Assembly (NCBI GenBank): GCA_963742725.1
Contig: CAVUMX010000001.1
Span: forward strand, 1,798,001-1,862,000
Reading direction: 5' to 3'
DNA: 64,000 nucleotides
Origin: CAVVAL01 sp963742725
GTDB taxonomy: Bacteria; Actinomycetota; Actinomycetes; Mycobacteriales; Cryptosporangiaceae
Positions 16,451 to 25,442 of the stretch are shown here, piece by piece. The notes under the pieces were generated by a model that worked only from the letters and a program-made list of their open reading frames with translations, was not told where the DNA came from and searched no databases. Positions within the stretch are counted from its first letter, which is position 1; every line of letters starts with the position of its first letter. Made by a program: the position numbers and the translations under genes.

Positions 16451-17446
16451 TCAGAACAGGATGGGGTGGAGGATCAGGTAGGTCGTGGCGGCAACCAGCG
16501 CGGCCGCCGGGATCGTCAGCACCCATGCCGTCACGATGTTGCCGGCGACGCCCCACCGCACCGCCGACAGGCGCTTCGTCGCGCCCACGCCCATGACCGA
16601 CGACGTGATCGTGTGCGTGGTCGAGATCGGCACCTCGAACACGTACGCCGTCGTGTAGAGGACGCTCGCGGCGGTCATCTCGGCGGCGAACCCGCGCGGC
16701 GGGTCGAGGTGGATGATGCGGCGGCCGAGCGTCCGCATGATGCGCCAGCCGCCGGAGTACGTGCCGGCGGCGAGCGCCAGCGCCACGAGGATGATCACCC
16801 ACAGCGGCACGTCGAATCCGGTCTGGTATCCGCCGACGACCAGCGCGAGGACGATGACGCCCATCGTCTTCTGGGCGTCCTGGAGGCCGTGGCCGAGCGC
16901 CATCGCGCCGGCGGACACCGTCTGGGCGAGCCGGAACCCGCGCGACATCCGGGCCGGGTGGCCGTTCCGGAAGATCCAGAGGATCGCGGTCATCAGCACG
17001 TAGGCGAGAGTGAAGCCGACGAGCGGCGACAGGATCATCGGGATCAGCACCTTGTCGGCGATCCCGAGCCACTTCACCCCGACGCCGGCCGCGAGTGCCG
17101 CCCCGACCAGCCCGCCGATCAGCGCGTGCGATGAGGACGACGGCAGTCCGAAGTACCAGGTGATGATGTTCCAGGTGATGGCGCCGCCGAGTCCGCAGAA
17201 GACGACGAGCATCCCGCTCATGCCTACGGGCGCCTCGATGATGCCGCTGCCGACCGTCTTCGCCACGCCGGTGCCGATGAGGGCGCCGATGAAGTTGAAC
17301 ACCGCTGCCATGATCAGCGCGGCCCTGGGGGTCAGGGCACGGGTCGAGACCGACGTCGCGATGGCGTTCGCGGCGTCGTGGAAACCGTTGGTGTAGTCGA
17401 AGACCAGCGCGATCGCGATGATCGCCACAATCGCGGCGAGTTCCAC
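16451..17446 (-). CDS. pit: Low-affinity inorganic phosphate transporter (PiT family)
   Basis: A 331-residue transporter with about ten membrane helices and the duplicated PiT signature: GFHDAANAIATSVSTRAL near the N-terminus and GLQDAQKTMGVI in the second half. It moves phosphate (often as a metal complex) with protons. The stop of the upstream DUF47 gene is 3 nt before its start, the usual pit-accessory operon. There is no PHO box upstream, consistent with constitutive low-affinity uptake beside the inducible Pst system. Confidence 0.93.
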   Translation of the reverse strand: MELAAIVAIIAIALVFDYTNGFHDAANAIATSVSTRALTPRAALIMAAVFNFIGALIGTGVAKTVGSGIIEAPVGMSGMLVVFCGLGGAITWNIITWYFGLPSSSSHALIGGLVGAALAAGVGVKWLGIADKVLIPMILSPLVGFTLAYVLMTAILWIFRNGHPARMSRGFRLAQTVSAGAMALGHGLQDAQKTMGVIVLALVVGGYQTGFDVPLWVIILVALALAAGTYSGGWRIMRTLGRRIIHLDPPRGFAAEMTAASVLYTTAYVFEVPISTTHTITSSVMGVGATKRLSAVRWGVAGNIVTAWVLTIPAAALVAATTYLILHPILF

Positions 17447-17449
17447 CGG

Positions 17450-18076
17450 TCAGGACTCCTTGACGGCGATCGTCTCGACCGTGTTGGCGACGTGCTCGAA
17501 GGCGTCGACGGCGGCCTCCAGCTCGTCGGCCACCTCCTTGAGCTTGAGGACGGTCAGCGCGTCGTACTCGCCGCTGAACAGCCGCACCAGCAACATCCGG
17601 TAGGCCCGGTCGCCCTCGTTCTCCAGCCTGTTGACCTCGATCCAGTACTCCTCGAGGTCCCTGAGCGACTTGAGGCGCGGCATCGCCTCGGCGGTGACGG
17701 CCGCGCACTTGGCGATCACCTCGACGAGCTCGTGCATCTCGCGCGGCAGCGACGGCAGTTTCGACAGGCCGTACAGGTAGATGAGGTTCCCGACCGCCTC
17801 CATGTGGTCCATCACGTCGTCGAGCGTCGAGCCGAGCCGGTAGATGTCCTCGCGGTCGAACGGCGTGATGAACGACGAGTTGAGCTTGCGCAGCATCTCG
17901 TGTGTCACTTCGTCGTTCGCGTGCTCGGTCTCGACGAGCCGGTCGGAGATGGACTGGTGGTCCGGTGACGGCAGGCTCAGCTCGGTGAGGATCTCGGCAC
18001 CCTTGACCAGGTTGACGGCCGCCTGGCTGAAGAAGGCGTAGAACGCGTCCTCGCTGGGACGAAGGCTGATACGCAC
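17450..18076 (-). CDS. DUF47 (PhoU-like) Pit accessory protein
   Basis: A 208-residue all-helical protein with the DUF47/PhoU-like pattern, for example LVETEHANDEVTHEMLRKLNSSFITPFDREDIYRL and LDDVMDHMEAVGN split across its helices. DUF47 proteins are usually paired with Pit transporters and thought to modulate them. GTG 18076 is used. It is the first gene of the two-gene pit operon. Confidence 0.9.
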   Translation of the reverse strand: MRISLRPSEDAFYAFFSQAAVNLVKGAEILTELSLPSPDHQSISDRLVETEHANDEVTHEMLRKLNSSFITPFDREDIYRLGSTLDDVMDHMEAVGNLIYLYGLSKLPSLPREMHELVEVIAKCAAVTAEAMPRLKSLRDLEEYWIEVNRLENEGDRAYRMLLVRLFSGEYDALTVLKLKEVADELEAAVDAFEHVANTVETIAVKES

Positions 18077-18290
18077 GATGAACCTCAGATGACGGGGACA
18101 GGGCGGGAGTATGTCGAACAGATGCTAGGCAACGGCCCGGGCCGACCTTACGGCGACACCCCAGGTAGCGCCCGGCGGGCCACCCCTTGCAGGTTCCCGC
18201 AAATCTGGTCAACCGTCGTTGACCGCCATACCGGGTGTCCGTTTACGTTGCGACGAATCCCATGCACTGCCCGACACGGGGGAGTTTTCG

Positions 18291-21200
18291 TTGCGCGCGC
18301 ACATCCATAGACGAGCCTTACGGCATCGATTCCGTACGGCCGTCGGCACGGCTACCGCCGTCGTCCTGCTCACCACCGGCCTGGTCGCCAACCCGGCGGC
18401 CGCCGAAACCGAGGAGCCGGTCGACCGCGCCCGGATCCTCGCCATGTTCATGACCGGCAGCGAAAGCGTGGTGCACGCCGCCGGCATAGCGCTGACCGGC
18501 AGCGAGGCACAGGCCCGCACGTTCCTGGAGACCGGCTACAAAGAGGCCCGCCTGCACGACGACCGGGTCCGGATCGCGCAGGTCCTCAGCCAGGGCGGCC
18601 CGGGGGTCAAGCAGGCCGCGCAGGCCGCGCTCGACGGCACGGCCGACGACCGGCAGGAGTTCCTGACCAACGGCTGGCGCACCCCGCTGGCGCACGACAA
18701 GCGGATCAAGATCGCCCAGATCATGGCCGTCGGCGGACCGGCGGTGAAGCAGGCCGGCCAGACCGCGCTCGACGGCACCGCCGCCGACATCGACAAGTTC
18801 CTCGCCACCGGCCAGTACACCTCCCGTGACCACGACAACCGCGCGCGGGTCGGGCAGATCAAGGCCGCCGGCGGACCGGCCGTCCAGGAGACCGCGCAGG
18901 CGGCCCTCGACGGCGACATGGACGACGTCCGCGAGTACCTGATCACCGGCCAGCACGTCGCGCGGGCGCGTGACCAGGAACTGCTCACCGTCACCCAGCT
19001 CGCCGGACTGGCCAGGGACGCCCAGCAGCTGGCCGCCGCCGAGACCCAGGAGGCGAAGAACGAGTCCGAGAAGGCGGTCGAGGCCGCGCGCCTGGCCAAG
19101 GAGGCCGCCGAGCGCGCCCGCGTCGAGACCGAGGCGGCGAAGAACGACGCCGGACGGGCCTCGGCAGCGGCCGCACGGGCAGCCGACGCCGCCACCCGGG
19201 CAGCGCAGGCCGCGCGGACCGCGATCGGCGCGGCGAGCCAGGCGACCAGGTCGGCCCGCGTCGCGGCGGAGGCCGCGGCCCGCGCCGCGACCGCTGCCGC
19301 GCTGGCCAGCCAGGGCGCCTCGCGTGCCTTCCATGCCGCGGCACTCGCGGCGGCGGACCGGACCAAGGTGGGCGTCGCCCGCCAGGCCGCCACCGAGGCG
19401 CGCGCCATCGCGGACGGAGCCCAGGAAGCTGGACGGGCGGCTGAGGCCGCCGCCGGCGCCGCGATGATGGCCGTCGAGGCCGCTCGCGGTGCAGCCAGTG
19501 CCGGGCTCAACGCGGCGAACGCCGCCGCTGCCGCCGCCGAAGCCGGCGGCCAGGCCAACGTGGCCGCCGCGGAAGCCGCGCGCGCCCGCGCCGCCGCAGC
19601 GCAGGCGCAGGCTTCGGCCCGCCAGGCCACCCGTGCCGCCAACGCCGCCGAGGCCCTCGCGCTCCAGGCAGCCAAGGCCGCACGGGAGGCTCGTGACGCC
19701 GCGAACAGTGCGGCGGACCACGCCAGGGCCGCCGCGCTCGCGGCCGATCAGGCTGCCGACCACGCCGACGACGCCAGCAACGCGGCCCAGCGCTCGACCG
19801 CGCGTGCGGCTGCGGCCGTCGGCGCCGCCGAGACCGCGACCAGCGCCGCCGAGCAGGCCAAGAAGGTCGAGGAGGCCGCCCGCACCGCCGAGGCCGAGCA
19901 GTTGGCCCTCGCGACCGACCAGGGCATCGAGGCCGCAGAGCGCGAGAAGGAGAAGCAGGGGACCCTGCCGGCCAGGGTCACCTGGGACATGCCCGAGGAC
20001 GAGCGGGTCGACGCCGAGACGAAGCGGCTGCTGACCGAGGCGTCCGCGCCGGACGCGTCGTCCGCGACCGTACTCACCAGCGGACGCAAGGCAGCCGTAC
20101 GGCTCCGCGCCACCGCGGGGCAGTGGACCGTCGCCGCCATCGAGGACGCGCTGGTCGGCGGCGAGGCCGAGGTGCGCGCGTTCCTGTCGGACCGGCGGCT
20201 CCTCGCCGGCGAGCAGGACGACCGTGCCCGCGTCGCCTACCTGGCGCAGCTCAGCACCAAGCCGGCGTTCAAGACGGCCGCCGCGACCGCGCTGAACGGG
20301 TCCATCGCCGACGTGCGCACGTTCCTGCGCGACCGGCAGTACGAGGGCAAGCACGACGACGACCAGGTGCAGGTGGCCCAGCTGCTGAGCACCGGCGGAC
20401 CGGCGATGAAGGCGGCCGCGAAGAAGGCGCTGGACGGCACCGACGCCGACCGCGCCGAGTTCCTGCGCGCCGGCCAGTACGTCGCGTCCGAGCACGACGA
20501 CCGGATCAAGGTCTCCCGGCTCATGACCACGGGAACTCCGGAGGTGGCGTCGGCGGCGCAGATCGCGCTGTCTGGTCCGCGGTCCTACCTGACCGACTTC
20601 CTCAAGGTCGGCCACGCCAAGGCACTGCGGCGTGACAACGAGACGGCCACGCACGTCGCCCGGGTCCGTAGCGCTGTCGCGGAAGCGGCCCGGTACGCCG
20701 CCACCGCCCGGCAGGACGCCGCCGAAGCGAACCGTTACGCGGCGATCGCCCGCAACGCCGCCGCCGAGGCGGAGGGCTACGCGCAGCAGGCCCGCGATTC
20801 GGCCAACCAGGCGGCGGAGTACGCCACGCAGGCGCGCCAGTCCGCCGAGGAGGCTCAGGCCTCGGCGAACCGGGCGGCCGAGTCGGCACGGGCGGCCCGC
20901 GCGGCCGAGGCGTCGGCACGGCAGAGTGCCGAGGCGGCGCACCGGTCGGCCACGCAGGCCGCACAGTCGGCGGCTGAGGCACGCGTGTACGCCGACCAGG
21001 CGTACGCGGCGGCCGAGGCGGCTCGCCAGTCCGCGATCGAGGCCGGCAAGGACGCGGCCGAGGCGGCCCGCCAGGCGAGCGCGGCGCTCAAGACCGCCAT
21101 CGAGAAGCAGCGCCAGAGCCAGCCCTCACCCGATCCCAACTGCGGGACCGGCTGGCGCGCGCCGGACGGCTCGTGCAGCGCGGCCGGGCCGACCTGGCGC

Positions 21201-21761
21201 ATCCCCGGACTCTGCATCGGCTCCTCGGGCTGGTACATCTGCCCGACCGGGATCGGGTCGCGGGACGTCACGACCGACCCGCACTCGTCCGGCATGTGGG
21301 ACGTGCTCTACGCGTACCTCGCGGGCGTCGGCGGCGAGTTCCGGTTCAAGGACGGCGACTTCTTCTCGGAGTCGATGAAGCGGGACCCGTTCATCAACGT
21401 GTACGCGAGGCTGGTCATCGGCGGCCACATCGGCGACGGGACCCTCTCGGGCAAGATCGACAAGAGCTATGCCGGCGCGGCAGGCAAGGTGCTCGCGGCC
21501 TCCGACATCGCCAGCGGCAACTGGGAGCAGGCCGGGCTCGGCTCGTACAGCCTGCACTGGACGGTCCTGAAGCAGAATCCGGACGGGACCGCCCAGGTTC
21601 AGCTCCGGATCGACAACACGCTGTCGAACGAGTCCATCGCGCACTACGTCGGGTACGGAGGTCCGCTGCACGAGTGGGCCACAGAGAAGCTCGCGCAGGT
21701 CAACGACGTCCCGAACGTGAAGACGTCGATCACGATGACGGTCACCGTCCAGGTGCGATGA
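18291..21761 (+). CDS. Giant secreted ALF-repeat / Ala-rich coiled-coil protein
   Basis: A 1156-residue secreted protein. It has a signal peptide (about residues 1-38) and four to five ALF-type helical repeats of ~46 residues (pattern FLxxGxxxAxxxDxRxxxxQ...GGPAVKxAAxxALDGT). A ~340-residue very Ala-rich coiled coil follows, then four more ALF repeats and a second ~150-residue coiled coil. The ~210-residue C-terminal domain opens with closely spaced Cys (NCGTGWRAPDGSC, LCIGSSGWYIC). ALF repeats occur in surface and polymorphic-toxin-like proteins of Streptomyces. I recognise no toxin fold in the tail. TTG 18291 is preceded by GGGGGAG at 6 nt; the 24 upstream in-frame codons do not look coding. 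No immunity gene is evident: PPK2 follows convergently. Confidence 0.82.
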   Translation: MRAHIHRRALRHRFRTAVGTATAVVLLTTGLVANPAAAETEEPVDRARILAMFMTGSESVVHAAGIALTGSEAQARTFLETGYKEARLHDDRVRIAQVLSQGGPGVKQAAQAALDGTADDRQEFLTNGWRTPLAHDKRIKIAQIMAVGGPAVKQAGQTALDGTAADIDKFLATGQYTSRDHDNRARVGQIKAAGGPAVQETAQAALDGDMDDVREYLITGQHVARARDQELLTVTQLAGLARDAQQLAAAETQEAKNESEKAVEAARLAKEAAERARVETEAAKNDAGRASAAAARAADAATRAAQAARTAIGAASQATRSARVAAEAAARAATAAALASQGASRAFHAAALAAADRTKVGVARQAATEARAIADGAQEAGRAAEAAAGAAMMAVEAARGAASAGLNAANAAAAAAEAGGQANVAAAEAARARAAAAQAQASARQATRAANAAEALALQAAKAAREARDAANSAADHARAAALAADQAADHADDASNAAQRSTARAAAAVGAAETATSAAEQAKKVEEAARTAEAEQLALATDQGIEAAEREKEKQGTLPARVTWDMPEDERVDAETKRLLTEASAPDASSATVLTSGRKAAVRLRATAGQWTVAAIEDALVGGEAEVRAFLSDRRLLAGEQDDRARVAYLAQLSTKPAFKTAAATALNGSIADVRTFLRDRQYEGKHDDDQVQVAQLLSTGGPAMKAAAKKALDGTDADRAEFLRAGQYVASEHDDRIKVSRLMTTGTPEVASAAQIALSGPRSYLTDFLKVGHAKALRRDNETATHVARVRSAVAEAARYAATARQDAAEANRYAAIARNAAAEAEGYAQQARDSANQAAEYATQARQSAEEAQASANRAAESARAARAAEASARQSAEAAHRSATQAAQSAAEARVYADQAYAAAEAARQSAIEAGKDAAEAARQASAALKTAIEKQRQSQPSPDPNCGTGWRAPDGSCSAAGPTWRIPGLCIGSSGWYICPTGIGSRDVTTDPHSSGMWDVLYAYLAGVGGEFRFKDGDFFSESMKRDPFINVYARLVIGGHIGDGTLSGKIDKSYAGAAGKVLAASDIASGNWEQAGLGSYSLHWTVLKQNPDGTAQVQLRIDNTLSNESIAHYVGYGGPLHEWATEKLAQVNDVPNVKTSITMTVTVQVR

Positions 21762-21771
21762 CCCTGGGGCG

Positions 21772-21802
21772 CCGCCCCCTGACCACGCCGGTCAGGGGGC
21801 GG
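21772..21802. terminator. Bidirectional hairpin terminator
   Basis: A 13-bp perfect stem (21772-21784 with 21790-21802) and 5-nt loop between the convergent ALF-repeat and ppk2 genes. It overlaps the ppk2 stop codon. Confidence 0.8.
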
Positions 21803-22679
21803 TGCTCGCCTTGAGCTTCGCCAGTTCGGCCTCGACGTCGAAGTCGGGCTCCGGATACTTCGGATCGATCTGCTCGAACGTCTCCCACAGCAGGTGGGCG
21901 ACCGCCCAGTTCCGGTACCACTTGCGATCGGCCGGCACGACGTACCAGGGCGCCGCGTCGGTACCGCACCGGCTCAGCGCCGCCTCGTACGCGGCCTGGT
22001 AGTCGTCCCAGTGCGCCCGTTCGGCCAGGTCGCCGGGGTTGTACTTCCACCCCTTGGTCGGGTCCTGGAGCCGCTCGACCAGCCGGGCCTTCTGCTCATC
22101 GGGCGAGATGTGCAGCATGACCTTGACGATGGTCAGCCCCTCGCCGACGAGCCGCGCCTCGAACTTGTTGATCTCGTCGTAGCGCTTGCCCCAGACCTCC
22201 GGCGGCACCAGGTTGTGGACCCGGACGACCAGAACGTCCTCGTACTGGGAGCGGTTGAACACGCCGACCAGCCCGGGGTCGGGCAGCGCGCGCCGGATCC
22301 GCCACAGGAAGTTGTGCCGCAGCTCCTCCGGCGTCGGCTTGCCGAAGCTGACGATGCGGAGGCCCAGCGGGTTCATCGTGCCGGCGACGTGCTTGACCGT
22401 GCCGTCCTTGCCGCCCGCGTCCATCGCCTGCAGTAGGAGGAGCAGCCGACTCGTCGAACCGCCGCCCTTGGCAGCGGCGAACAGCCGCTCCTGCCAGCCG
22501 GCCAGCTCGGTGCCGATCAGTTCGACCTGCTCACGGGACCAGGCCTTGGAATCGACGCCGACGACCTTCTTCCCCGGCAGGCCCGGGGTGCTCCGTGGAT
22601 CGATCTGCGACAGATCCACCGCCCCGCTCGGTACCCGGAGCAGATCGCGGATGTTGACGTGACTGACCTCGGACGACAT
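21792..22679 (-). CDS. ppk2: Polyphosphate kinase 2 family phosphotransferase
   Basis: A 295-residue PPK2-family enzyme that uses polyphosphate to phosphorylate nucleotides. Walker A is AMDAGGKDGTVKHV. The lid and Walker B regions read FNRSQYEDVLVVRVHNLVP and ISPDEQKARLVERLQDPTKGWKYNPGDL, diagnostic of the polyphosphate:nucleotide phosphotransferase branch (TIGR03709-like). Nucleotide specificity (AMP or ADP) cannot be read directly. ATG 22679 is chosen because the longer frame enters the divergent gene's leader. It adds to the phosphate theme of this half of the window. Confidence 0.9.
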   Translation of the reverse strand: MSSEVSHVNIRDLLRVPSGAVDLSQIDPRSTPGLPGKKVVGVDSKAWSREQVELIGTELAGWQERLFAAAKGGGSTSRLLLLLQAMDAGGKDGTVKHVAGTMNPLGLRIVSFGKPTPEELRHNFLWRIRRALPDPGLVGVFNRSQYEDVLVVRVHNLVPPEVWGKRYDEINKFEARLVGEGLTIVKVMLHISPDEQKARLVERLQDPTKGWKYNPGDLAERAHWDDYQAAYEAALSRCGTDAAPWYVVPADRKWYRNWAVAHLLWETFEQIDPKYPEPDFDVEAELAKLKASTAP

Positions 22680-22804
22680 CAGCTGATCATCCCCCGTGAC
22701 GCCGTCCGGTGGGGCGGACGCGCCATATGTCCGTCGTGCAACGGTCGCGTGAACTTCCTTCGCGGCGATCCCGGCGCCCGTATTTCCCCAGCACACTGGT
22801 GGTC

Positions 22805-24466
22805 ATGCTCGACGCATCGGCGTGGCGGCACCAGGTGTTCCTCCAACCCATTGTCGATCTGACGACCGGACGGGTCCTCGCGCACGAAGCGCTCACCCGC
22901 CCGGCACACGGGACGGTGGCGGAGCTTCTCGCGGCAGCGTCCGACAGGAACGCTCTTGATCTGGGTCTGGCGCTCGCGGCCATCGACGCCTCGGCCGGCG
23001 TGACGACGGCGCTGCACGTGAATCTCCTGCCGAGCACGCTGCTGAACGTCGCGGACCTGCGGGACCGGCTGGACGAGGCGGTCGCCCGGACCGGCCGCGA
23101 ACCGCACACGCTCGTCATCGAGCTGACCGAGGGCGAGGCCGTCACCGATTTCGTCACGGCGAAACGCCGCTGCGCGTCGCTGCGCAACCACGGGTACGCG
23201 ATCGCGATCGACGACGTCGGCGACGGGCACGCGTCGCTGCGGCTCATCACCGCGCTGCGGCCCCAGACGGTCAAGGCCGACCGGAGCATCGTCGCCGACC
23301 TGCCCGACAGCGACGAGGCCGCCGCCATGATCGAGGCGCTGCTGCTGTACTGCCGCCGGATCGGCGCGCAGCTCGTCGCCGAGGGCATCGAGACCGAGGA
23401 GCAGCTCGGCGCGCTGCGGGCGCTCGGCGTCGCGTACGGGCAGGGCCTCCTGCTGGCGCCGCCGGCGGCCGGGTGGTGCACGGACGTGGTCGTCCCACCG
23501 CCGCGCATCGGCAGCATGGGGTTCCTCACCAGCGATAACAACGGCCCGACCATGCACGACCTGATGCGACGCGCGGTCACGGCCCCCGCCGACAGCTCCG
23601 GGGAGTCCATCCGCAACCTGTTCAGCAACGACGAGGACCTGCTGACGGTCGTCCTGCTGGACCAGGCCGGACGCCCGGCCGGCGCCGTCCACCGCTCGCA
23701 CTTCATGGTGATCGCCAGCGGACCGTTCGGGCACGCGCTGAACGCCCGCCGGTCGGCGATGCACCACGCGAGCACACCCCGCATCGTCGCGCCCGGCGCG
23801 GCCGTGCGGGAGGCGCTGGCCCTGATCACCTCGCGGTCCGGGAACCGGCTCCACGACGACCTGGTGGTCGCGGACGACTCGGGGCTGTGCCTCGGCGTCG
23901 TACGCGTCTACGACCTGCTCACCGCCATCCACCACGCGCAGCTCGACACCGCGATGGCCATGAACGCCCTCACCGAGCTGCCCAGCGGACGGGCGATCGA
24001 AGACCAGATGCGCCGCCACCTCACCGCCCCCGGCGGCGTCGCCGTGCACTGGATCGACATCGACGGCTTCAAGGCCGTGAACGACCGGCTCGGATTCGCC
24101 GGCGGCGACGCCCTGATCAAGGACGTCGCCAAATCTCTGCGGGCCGTCGCCGCGTACGTGCCCGGCAGCTGGGTCGGGCACATCGGCGGCGACGACTTCA
24201 TCCTGCTCACCCCGCGCGCCGACGCCGAGATGGCGGTCCGTGGCCTGCTCGACCGGCTGCCCGACACCGACGCCGGGCCGCTGTCCGTCTCGGTCGCCAC
24301 GCTGGACTGCGGCACCGGCACGATCACCGAGCCATCCGAGGTGTCGAAGCAGCTCGCGCCCGTGAAGCACGCCGCCAAGCAGGCGCATGGGCCCTCATGG
24401 GCCGTGGGGCGGGCGTGGGATCCGCACGTCCGCGTCCACATCGCGGGGCACGCGGGGGCGCGCTAG
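22805..24466 (+). CDS. EAL-CBS-GGDEF cyclic-di-GMP protein
   Basis: A 553-residue cytoplasmic protein with no membrane segment. The EAL domain (about residues 8-230) keeps HEALTR, the Asn of ALHVNLLP, VIELTEGE, IAIDDVGDGHAS, VKADR and EGIETEEQLG, so phosphodiesterase activity is plausible. A CBS pair (about 270-380; LLDQAGRPAGAVHRSHFM, VVADDSGLCLGVVRVYDLL) could bind a nucleotide. A GGDEF domain (about 390-545) has WIDIDGFKAVNDRLG and a GGDDF active-site loop with Asp where the catalytic Glu usually stands. That may lower or abolish cyclase activity. Start ATG 22805. Confidence 0.88.
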   Translation: MLDASAWRHQVFLQPIVDLTTGRVLAHEALTRPAHGTVAELLAAASDRNALDLGLALAAIDASAGVTTALHVNLLPSTLLNVADLRDRLDEAVARTGREPHTLVIELTEGEAVTDFVTAKRRCASLRNHGYAIAIDDVGDGHASLRLITALRPQTVKADRSIVADLPDSDEAAAMIEALLLYCRRIGAQLVAEGIETEEQLGALRALGVAYGQGLLLAPPAAGWCTDVVVPPPRIGSMGFLTSDNNGPTMHDLMRRAVTAPADSSGESIRNLFSNDEDLLTVVLLDQAGRPAGAVHRSHFMVIASGPFGHALNARRSAMHHASTPRIVAPGAAVREALALITSRSGNRLHDDLVVADDSGLCLGVVRVYDLLTAIHHAQLDTAMAMNALTELPSGRAIEDQMRRHLTAPGGVAVHWIDIDGFKAVNDRLGFAGGDALIKDVAKSLRAVAAYVPGSWVGHIGGDDFILLTPRADAEMAVRGLLDRLPDTDAGPLSVSVATLDCGTGTITEPSEVSKQLAPVKHAAKQAHGPSWAVGRAWDPHVRVHIAGHAGAR

Positions 24467-24483
24467 CTGCTCCTGCCGCCCAC

Positions 24484-24534
24484 TTTCGGACTTTTGAGGG
24501 TGCCGCGGTGCCCGCGACCCTCAAAAGTCCGAAA
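24484..24534. repeat. 18-bp inverted repeat, copy 2 of the dispersed palindrome
   Basis: Perfect 18-bp arms (24484-24501 and 24517-24534; same CGGACTTTTGAGGGT core as 16333-16381) with a 15-nt loop of different sequence. It sits between two convergent genes, where it can serve as a bidirectional terminator. Confidence 0.85.
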
Positions 24535-24551
24535 CTCGGGGCGGGCGGGCG

Positions 24552-25412
24552 TCAGCGCGCGGGGGCGCGGCGGAGGAACGTGCGCAGGGGGCGGAGGCGG
24601 TCGGCGCCCAGGTAGTCGACGCCGGCGGCGTGGAGTTCGCGCCACACCGCCAGCCGGACCTTGCGCGGGCTCGTCGGCACCCCCCAGAACCGGACCCGCC
24701 GCCCCTCGGCGTGCGCCTGCGCGACGAGCCGGTGCAGTTTCGCGCGCTCCTCGACCGGCATCGGACCGCGTCCGCGCCAGGTGAACCGCCAGGCCAGCTT
24801 GTCGCTGCACAGCGGCACGAGGCTCGCCGGGATGCCGCTGCCGACGTCGCCCAGCGACCCGTCGCACGCCGCGTAACGCACCGGCTGGGCGGCGAGCACG
24901 TCGCGCGGGCATCCGCCGCTGATGATGACGTTCACGGCGCCCGGGACGATCTGTTCACCCTCGTACCGGGTGAGCATGCGCTCGTAGTCCCGCAGTTCGG
25001 CGTCGAGCAGGGCGTACGTATCCTCGGCGCCGGACTTGATCTCGACGAGCAGCTGGAACGGCTCCGGGCGGTCGCGGTACACGGCACCGAGGATGGCGAT
25101 CCGCCGCGCGAGCGGTTCCAGGTACAGGCTGCGGAGGGTACGGCCTTTCCGCAGGTCAGCAGCGTCATGGCCGACGAGCAGCGCGCCGTCCACCGCCCAG
25201 ATGTCCACTTCGACGCTGACGTACCCGTACCGCAGCGCGTCCTGGAGTGGCCTGACCTGGTGGTAGTCGTTGTGGGCGTGCGTGCCGGCCAGCGGCGCCC
25301 ACTCCCGCCGCGCGCCGACCGCCCACAGCCCGGCGCCGACAGCCAACAGGACGGCGAGCACACCCTCGCCCACCAGCAGCTCCACGCCGAGGAACGATAC
25401 GTGGCGGGTCAC
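24552..25412 (-). CDS. PI-PLC-like / glycerophosphodiesterase-like protein
   Basis: A 286-residue protein with an N-terminal membrane or signal segment (LLVGEGVLAVLLAVGAGLWAVG). A TIM-barrel phosphodiesterase domain of the AIM6/PI-PLC-like kind starts HAHNDYHQVRPLQDALRYGY and continues VSVEVDIWAVDGALLVGHD; these hold the expected His, Asn, Glu and Asp of the active site. It probably cleaves a phosphodiester outside the membrane; the substrate is unknown. GTG 25412 is used. Its start codon overlaps the -35 element of the divergent sigJ promoter. Confidence 0.75.
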   Translation of the reverse strand: MTRHVSFLGVELLVGEGVLAVLLAVGAGLWAVGARREWAPLAGTHAHNDYHQVRPLQDALRYGYVSVEVDIWAVDGALLVGHDAADLRKGRTLRSLYLEPLARRIAILGAVYRDRPEPFQLLVEIKSGAEDTYALLDAELRDYERMLTRYEGEQIVPGAVNVIISGGCPRDVLAAQPVRYAACDGSLGDVGSGIPASLVPLCSDKLAWRFTWRGRGPMPVEERAKLHRLVAQAHAEGRRVRFWGVPTSPRKVRLAVWRELHAAGVDYLGADRLRPLRTFLRRAPAR

Positions 25413-25433
25413 GTTCTGCGGTGCTGTTTCGTC
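25407..25433 (+). promoter_or_regulatory. ECF41-type promoter of sigJ
   Basis: GGTCACG at 25407-25413, a 16-nt spacer, then CGTC at 25430-25433. ECF41 sigma factors recognise TGTCACA and CGTC, and the GTCAC core and CGTC are intact. The -10 ends 10 nt before the ATG, so the message may be leaderless or nearly so. Confidence 0.6.
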
Positions 25434-25442
25434 CAGGGAAGT

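Noticed and set aside
18219..18290. Upstream start (18219) for the ALF-repeat protein
   Set aside because: The 24 extra residues would precede a clear signal peptide, and TTG 18291 has a well-placed GGGGGAG.
18318..20942. Minus-strand open frame of 874 codons under the ALF-repeat gene
   Set aside because: It is complementary to Ala-codon-rich sequence, giving Gly/Arg/Leu repeats. The sense strand has signal peptide and recognisable repeats.
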